From Syntrophus sp. (in: bacteria) (lineage in GTDB: Bacteria > Desulfobacterota > Syntrophia > Syntrophales > UBA5619): a DNA stretch of 5,628 nucleotides. The notes beneath the pieces were generated by a model. That model ran no database searches. It was not told the DNA's origin and worked only from the letters and a program-made list of their open reading frames with translations. Made by a program: the position numbers and the translations under genes. Every line of letters starts with the position of its first letter. Within the stretch, counting starts at the first letter, position 1. The stretch spans positions 1 to 5,628 of the forward strand of contig PNOO01000165.1 in NCBI GenBank assembly GCA_013824905.1. Reading direction: 5' to 3'. Shown piece after piece: positions 5,313-5,628 of this stretch.

Positions 5313-5628
5313 ATGGCTTCTGGAATCAGGGACAAGGTGGCGATTCTCGGGATGGGGTGCAGCCGTTTCGGGGAGCGCTGGAATATGGGGGCCGAGGAGC
5401 TTCTGGTCGAATCCTTTCAGGAGTGTCTTGCCGATGCAGGGATCGAAAAGGATCGGATCGAAGCGGCTTGGCTCGGCCACTGCATCGAGGAAATAGGCTT
5501 GGGGAAAAGCGCAACGCCGCTCGGCGTGGCCCTCCGGCTTCCCCACATCGCCGTCACCCGGACGGAAAATTACTGCGCCACGGGGACCGAGGCCTTCCGG
5601 GGGGCCGTCTACGCGGTGGCCTCGGGGG
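5313..5628 (+). CDS. Thiolase (SCP-x / acetyl-CoA acetyltransferase-like), N-terminal part
   Basis: The frame is open from ATG 5313 to the end of the window (105 complete codons), so only the N-terminal quarter or so of a thiolase of usual length (about 390 residues) is present. Visible are the first strand VAILGMGCSRFGE (9-21), a helix with LLVESFQECLADAGIE, and the nucleophile segment ENYCATGTEAFRGA with Cys88 as the expected acyl-accepting cysteine. The catalytic His and second Cys lie beyond the window. The product probably cleaves the 3-oxoacyl-CoA made by the upstream dehydrogenases, completing a beta-oxidation round. Thiolases of this SCP-x-like type often need a DUF35 partner, and one is fused into the preceding protein. 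The 13-base spacing and shared ribosome-site cassette support one operon. The biosynthetic direction (condensation) cannot be excluded. Confidence 0.9.
   Translation, partial: MASGIRDKVAILGMGCSRFGERWNMGAEELLVESFQECLADAGIEKDRIEAAWLGHCIEEIGLGKSATPLGVALRLPHIAVTRTENYCATGTEAFRGAVYAVASG

Noticed and set aside
1..5628. Insertion sequences, CRISPR arrays, tRNA or rRNA genes
   Set aside because: No transposase, terminal repeats, regularly spaced repeats or RNA-gene-like sequence was seen; the only sizeable repeat is the SDR coding duplication.

Overview
The window is GC-rich, gene-dense and reads on the + strand throughout. It looks like a chromosomal catabolic operon of a Gram-negative anaerobe. The domain types (hydratase-2/HSD17B4-like SDR, DUF35 OB-fold, SCP2, SCP-x-like thiolase) and the strong AGGAGG ribosome sites would fit a deltaproteobacterium (Desulfobacterota, for example a sulfate reducer or syntroph). 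That placement is inference from gene content; no taxonomic marker is present.

Layout: (1) 4-636, a TetR/AcrR-family regulator. (2) 637-782, a 146-base intergenic region with a 9-bp inverted repeat, an AT-rich promoter-like stretch and a 17-base near-palindrome just before the next ribosome site. (3) 783-2546, a two-domain enzyme: hydratase-2 (MaoC-like hot-dog) followed by a short-chain dehydrogenase (SDR). (4) 2561-5299, a 912-residue four-domain fusion: HMG-CoA-synthase-like thiolase fold, DUF35 zinc ribbon plus OB-fold, SDR, and SCP2 lipid-carrier domain. (5) 5313-5628, the start of a thiolase that runs off the window. The three enzyme genes are 13-14 bases apart and two of them share almost the same ribosome-site cassette, so they are probably co-transcribed and translationally coupled.

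How it fits together: every domain of the animal peroxisomal multifunctional enzyme type 2 (SDR, hydratase-2, SCP2) is present, but split over two polypeptides in a different order and with the dehydrogenase duplicated. A thiolase follows. Adding the DUF35 and HMG-CoA-synthase-like domains gives the same three parts found in the archaeal thiolase/DUF35/HMG-CoA synthase complex. The simplest reading is a complete (R)-specific beta-oxidation module (enoyl-CoA hydration, 3-hydroxyacyl-CoA oxidation, thiolysis), possibly acting as one complex on a bulky, branched or aromatic acyl-CoA and controlled by the adjacent TetR protein. The substrate cannot be read from the sequence.

The most unusual points are the four-domain fusion, the apparent absence of the Cys/His/Asn catalytic residues from its thiolase-fold domain, and the two SDR copies, which are about 70% identical overall but diverge sharply in their C-terminal part.
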